A DNA stretch of 64,000 nucleotides from Owenia fusiformis. Its lineage: Eukaryota > Annelida > Polychaeta > Sabellida > Oweniidae. This document shows, one piece after another, positions 59,831-64,000 of the stretch. Position 1 is the stretch's first letter, and the number at the start of each line of letters is the position of its first letter. The position numbers were made by a program, and so were the translations under genes. Where the stretch lies: the NCBI GenBank assembly GCA_903813345.2, contig CAIIXF020000005.1, positions 13,149,375-13,213,374 on the forward strand, read 5' to 3'. Under the pieces are notes generated by a model. That model made no database searches and had not been told where the DNA came from. It saw nothing but the letters and a program-made list of their open reading frames with translations.

Positions 59831-59938
59831 ACTTGGACCTGAGCAACGCCATAAGATTATACCGAACTGCTGGATAAATGATAATTATAACATTGACAAG
59901 TAATTCACTGAAAAGACTGTGGACTGTCGTAAACTATG

Positions 59939-59944
59939 AATAAA
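59939..59944 (+). terminator. Polyadenylation signal AATAAA
   Basis: The sequence AATAAA lies 109 bases after the stop codon and is the first canonical hexamer. A variant ATTAAA lies at 60,062-60,067. Either could end the transcript. Confidence 0.6.
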
Positions 59945-60480
59945 TACATACGCTGGCTTGATAAAGTTAGGGCATATAGTGCATTACTTCTGGGACAACC
60001 CTCGTATGCACGTTATCTGTAACTGAATGTGCACATTGCTTTATATATGTGTTGTCAGACGATTAAAGTAAATAAGTCAAAAGTGATTCAATTCAAATAG
60101 ATGTTTGATTTACATATGATCAAAATGAATAATTAATCAAAGCACATGAATGTCTTAGTTTTCCTATAAGTATATTTAGTTTACCACCTAAAATATGAAG
60201 GTGAGCAATGCCTCTTGGGTATATCCCGTATCTACCTATATACGGTTTTAATTAACGCATGTAATTATTCATAATCTTGAAGCTGCGGCCAGAATCCTTG
60301 TATGAAGTTGTATAAAGTTTAAATTTCGACCACAAGGACCAAAGTCCTAACCTAGGAGAGACAAAAAAGCTATGAAAACAATCAGAAAAGTAATATCGTA
60401 ATGCACAATCAAACGGGGAGGGGTCGAACGACGTAATCTTATGAGATTTGGTATGGTCACGTGCGTTGTGTTTGTATGTT
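59945..60480. other. 3' flank without recognised features
   Basis: This AT-rich stretch has no ORF, transposon ends or clear repeats beyond the alternative poly(A) hexamer. Confidence 0.5.
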
Positions 60481-60652
60481 GGTTTGTGTTATGATCCGGT
60501 GCATTGTGTTGTACTCTGACGGGTTATGTTGTAGTCACATGACTTTTTGTGTTGCGTTTTTATGGTGGTTTGTGTTATAGTCTGATGCACGGTGTTGTAG
60601 TCTGACAGGTTATGCTGTAGTCACATGACTTTTTGTGTTGTGCTTTATGGTG
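60481..60652. repeat. 86-bp tandem pair
   Basis: Two units (60,481-60,566 and 60,567-60,652) share GGTTTGTGTTAT, TGTTGTA.TCTGAC, GTAGTCACATGACTTTTTGTG. They differ by roughly ten substitutions. Confidence 0.75.
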
Positions 60653-60844
60653 GCACCATCCGATTGAAAAACCTTTGTTTTCGTGTGGAGTAAGAGGCTA
60701 CAATTGACACCAAGGGGGGCATGAGCGACAAAAAATTATTCACTAGATTTCCAAATTGTGGAAATGGAGGGAAATATGAATTTTGGCACCTTCAAAAAAG
60801 GTACATTTAGACAAGTTATGTGCAAAATTCACCCATAATACTTC

Positions 60845-61148
60845 AAGGAGGATTGGCTCCCAGAGTGCACCACCGATATTCTGTCCCATATATGGGTATG
60901 TCGTAATACAAAATTCGAATTCAAACAGCCGCCATTTTGTTCACTTCAACATTTAAATCGTGAATTTTGGTCTTATTTCCAAACGAAAAATTCCAAAACT
61001 CACAAGAAATGATCGAGATATTGGTTCGAATCTTTTGAACTGTTTATTTTGAATTTATAGTCGGTTTTAATTTCAGAAAATAACGACATTTCGACGTTTT
61101 CATTGTTGGAAAATATCGAGTTTCGATCCTGGGAGCCAATCCTCCTTG
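60845..61148. mobile_element. 304-bp MITE with 19-bp inverted ends and 10-11 bp target duplication
   Basis: The ends AAGGAGGATTGGCTCCCAG and CTGGGAGCCAATCCTCCTT are perfect complements. CATAATACTTC flanks both sides (60,834-60,844 and 61,149-61,159) without a mismatch. A 10-11 bp duplication lies in the size range of Mutator-like transposition. There is no ORF inside. The termini are shared with the short element at 16,366-16,486. Perfect ends and target duplication imply a young insertion. Confidence 0.88.
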
Positions 61149-61159
61149 CATAATACTTC

Positions 61160-62059
61160 TATCTTTTACTATCGATTGTGTCTAGCATATTGAGTGCACC
61201 TGTGACTGGAAGATTTAGAAAAAATTGGAATGTTCATTTTTTTATTTTTGGTTGTTTATAATACCCCTGTTGTCAATTTAACCCTCTAATTCTACAAGAA
61301 AACAAAGGTTTTTAATGGGCTGGTTTCATATTGTAAATCTATAAAATGAAATATAGTACATGGCATGGTTTAACATATATCATACAATATTCCAATCTTT
61401 AAACTTGGGTATTAGATTTTTGGCACACCCAGTACAAAATCTTGATCAATGGAAAACCAGTATTGACCTTTACAAACTACTCTTAATCGAGAACTTAAAA
61501 CGATACAACATGGCTTGAAACAAATAAACTTTTACGCAACGGTAAGACGAAATATATATATATATATATAGCCATACTTCAAAAATGAAAATGTGTAATG
61601 CTAATAACATACACATTTTTATAAATGATCAAAAAAGAGTTACTGTATAACAAATTTTTATATAGGCCTAATCATTGATCAACATTTGATTGATCAACAT
61701 TAAATGTAGTAAGAACCCAAGTGGATAGAGACCTTTGTCCACAACTTTTAAAGACCTTAAAATCGTATAAAATTGATATTACTAAAATGGTTTTTAAATT
61801 GAGACACAAAATCAGCAACTATAAAGCTAAAGATTTTCATACATATAACAAGTTGGAGGTAATTTATAAATCAAACTTTTCTTAAACAAATTATAAATCA
61901 AACTTTTCTTAAACAAAAAATATGGCAAAAACTATAGCCTTATTAGTAATCCATAAGGAACAGTCTCCCAGAAGAAATAAAAAGTTAAATTCTGAATGCG
62001 TTGTGTTATAGAACTAGTCTGATGAGTTGTGTCCCAGCTAACAAATTTACGTTGTGATA
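61160..62059. other. Non-coding spacer with simple repeats
   Basis: It holds a (TA)n tract at 61,552-61,570 and a 27-bp tandem pair (ATAAATCAAACTTTTCTTAA) at about 61,863-61,916. No gene is recognised. Confidence 0.5.
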
Positions 62060-63560
62060 ACGTCGTTAGAATATATGTCTCAAGTTGTAGCAACGTTAAT
62101 ATGGAACGTTGTAGGTACAGGAAGGTGTGGACTCGCACAGATGTTTAAAGAACGTTTCATTTGCCTTAAATATCACGAGCCAGGAACGTAGTAGCGACCT
62201 TAACAATAATGTCGCCAAAATAACGAGACTGTAACGTACTTACATTACGTCATATATACGTGGCCAATCTAAAGTTCTGGTAACGTTGATATTGAACATT
62301 GTAGGTACAGGAAGGTGTGGACTCGCACAGATGTTTAAATAACGTTACATTTGACTTTAATATCACGAGCCAGGAACGTAGTAGCGACCTTAACAACTAC
62401 GTCGCCAAAATAACGAGACTGTAACGTACTTACATTACGTCATATCATATATACGTGACCAATCTTAAGTTCTAGTAACGTTAATATGGAACGTTGTAGG
62501 TACAGGAAGGTGTGGACTCGCACAGATGTTTAAAGAACGTCACATTTGGCTTAAATATCACGAGCCAGGAACGTAGTAGCGACCTTAACAACTACGTCGC
62601 CAAAATAACGAGACTGTAACGTACTTACATTACGTCATATATACGTGACCAATCTAAAGTTCTAGTAACGTTGATATGGAACGTTGTAGGTACAAGAAGG
62701 TGTGGACTCGCACAGATGTTTAAAGAACGTTACATTTGGCTTAAATATCACGAGCCAGGAACGTAGTAGGGACCTTAACAACTACGTCGCCAAAATAACG
62801 AGACTGTAACGTACTTACATTACGTCATATATACGTGGCCAATCTAAAGTTCTAGTAACTTTGATATGGAACGTTGTGGGTACAGGAAGGTGTGGACTCG
62901 CACAGATGTTTCAAGAACGTTGCATTTGACTTAAGTATCACGTGCCAGGAATGTAGAACCAACCGTAACAATGACTTCGCAAAATAACGATGCAACGTCA
63001 CATATACATGGCCGGTTCAAAGTTCTGATACGTTAATTATGGAACGTTGTAGGTACAGGAAGGTGTGGACTCGCACAGATGTTTAAAGAACGTTACATTT
63101 GACTTAAATATCACGTGCCAGGAATGTAGAACCAACATAAATAATGACTTCGCAAAAATAACGACACTGTAATGTGCTTATGCAACGTCACATAAACGTG
63201 ACCGGTTCAAAGTTCTGGTACGTTAATTATGGAACGTTGTAGGTACAGGAAGGTGTGGACTCGCACAGATGTTTAAAGAACGTTGCATTTGACTTAAATA
63301 TCACGTGCCAGGAATGTAGACACTAAACAAAGTTCTGAAAACATATGCAACGTTGTAGGCACAGGAAGGTGTGGACTCGCAAAGATGTTTATTAAACGTT
63401 ACATTTTACTTAAATAGCATGTGCTAGAAATGTAGTAGCAACTTTAATAATAACTGCAAAAATAAGATCACAGACTTTAACGTGCTTATGCAACGTCACA
63501 TATACGTGGCCAAGTTAAAGTTCTGGTAACATTAACTATAGAACGTTGTAGGCAAACTTC
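62060..63560. repeat. Satellite-like tandem array, about 190-bp unit, about 8 copies
   Basis: The marker GAAGGTGTGGACTCGCACAG recurs at 62,121, 62,311, 62,506, 62,696, 62,886, 63,060, 63,250 and 63,365. Spacing is 190, 190-195, 190, 190, 174, 190 and 115 bases. The first five units are close to identical; later ones diverge and shorten, and debris continues to about 63,720. Each unit carries many ACGT palindromes (AACGTT, TAACGTAC, TACGTC), so it is CpG-richer than the surrounding DNA. Confidence 0.9.
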
Positions 63561-64000
63561 TGGTTACGTTAAGTTAGGACAACATGTGCAAGGAATGTTC
63601 TTGTAACCTTAATTATGACATCAACAAAATATAGTGACAGTAATGACCAACTGACCAAGGTCCAGTTAAATGAACCATAACATGAACATATAGCTAATTT
63701 AAAGTTCCTGTACAGGAAGATGTAGACACCGATGTTCAGTAAAATTATATATAACACACTAAGCCTAACGTTTTCACATGTGAAGGTAAAACACAACTAT
63801 ATAACTTATGCTTTGACTTAACAAATGTATATTGTTTTTCCAATAATTAATGAGTTAATACACAAGAAATTTTTATCCATCAAAAAATTATCCTATCATT
63901 AATAAGTTTTATTAAGTGTATTATTAACCCCTAAACGATTAGGGGGTGGGGAGATATGCCGTTCTGGCTTTTCTTAAAATTGAATGAGGCATATCTTAAC
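63561..64000. other. Decaying end of tandem array and AT-rich flank
   Basis: Fragments of the 190-bp unit (AAAGTTC.GGT, TACAGGAAG.TGTAGAC) continue to about 63,730. The rest has no recognisable feature. Confidence 0.5.

Noticed and set aside
62060-63560. CRISPR array
   Set aside because: The unit is about 190 bp with near-identical full units and no spacers, in a eukaryotic genome.

Overview
This is eukaryotic animal DNA, probably from an invertebrate and most likely a marine one. It is AT-rich and full of short GT-AG introns, foldback and TIR mini-transposons, a Ngaro-type tyrosine-recombinase retrotransposon and one very large extracellular-protein gene. The phylum cannot be settled from the sequence; a deuterostome invertebrate or a lophotrochozoan would fit. 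No prokaryotic genes, rRNA or tRNA genes were recognised.

One plus-strand gene fills positions 1 to about 59,940. Its 5' end lies upstream of the window. I traced about 79 exons by GT-AG sites and reading-frame phase; all but two junctions join in frame. They encode roughly 5,000 residues. In order the protein has: the helical part of a vitellogenin-type lipid-transfer N-terminal domain (LPD_N, 1-3,355); helical and then beta-rich modules I cannot name (10,380-18,967 and 28,088-34,591); a module with a PAN/apple-like cysteine cluster (35,028-36,425); about fifteen fibronectin-III-like repeats marked by a W...DPESGI core and a D-T-T-P-P linker (36,692-56,700); two cadherin-like (VCBS-like) repeats, EGF-like domains, one transmembrane helix and a polar cytoplasmic tail ending at 59,830. 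Two RX(K/R)R furin-type sites sit at domain borders. This is a membrane-anchored giant that couples a lipid-transfer fold to an adhesion-type ectodomain. It differs from the secreted vitellogenin/apolipophorin plan and is the best candidate here for an undescribed system.

The introns hold mobile DNA. The 9.1-kb intron at 18,968-28,087 contains a nearly full-length Ngaro-like element (20,776-27,242) with textbook split direct repeats A1-ORFs-B1-A2-B2. It carries an SGNH-hydrolase ORF, a gag-like ORF, reverse transcriptase/RNase H and a frameshifted tyrosine recombinase. Other introns hold pogo-like and mariner-like MITEs, a possible 5-kb TTAA element, a 1.05-kb long-TIR element, a dead Tc1-like element (31,179-32,698), a LINE remnant (minus strand, about 15.2-16.15 kb), a C-run-rich 1.67-kb element and several foldbacks.

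Downstream of the gene (59,945-64,000) there is no coding sequence. It holds an 86-bp tandem pair, a 304-bp MITE with a perfect 10-11 bp target duplication, and a roughly 190-bp satellite-like tandem array (about 62,060-63,560) rich in ACGT palindromes.
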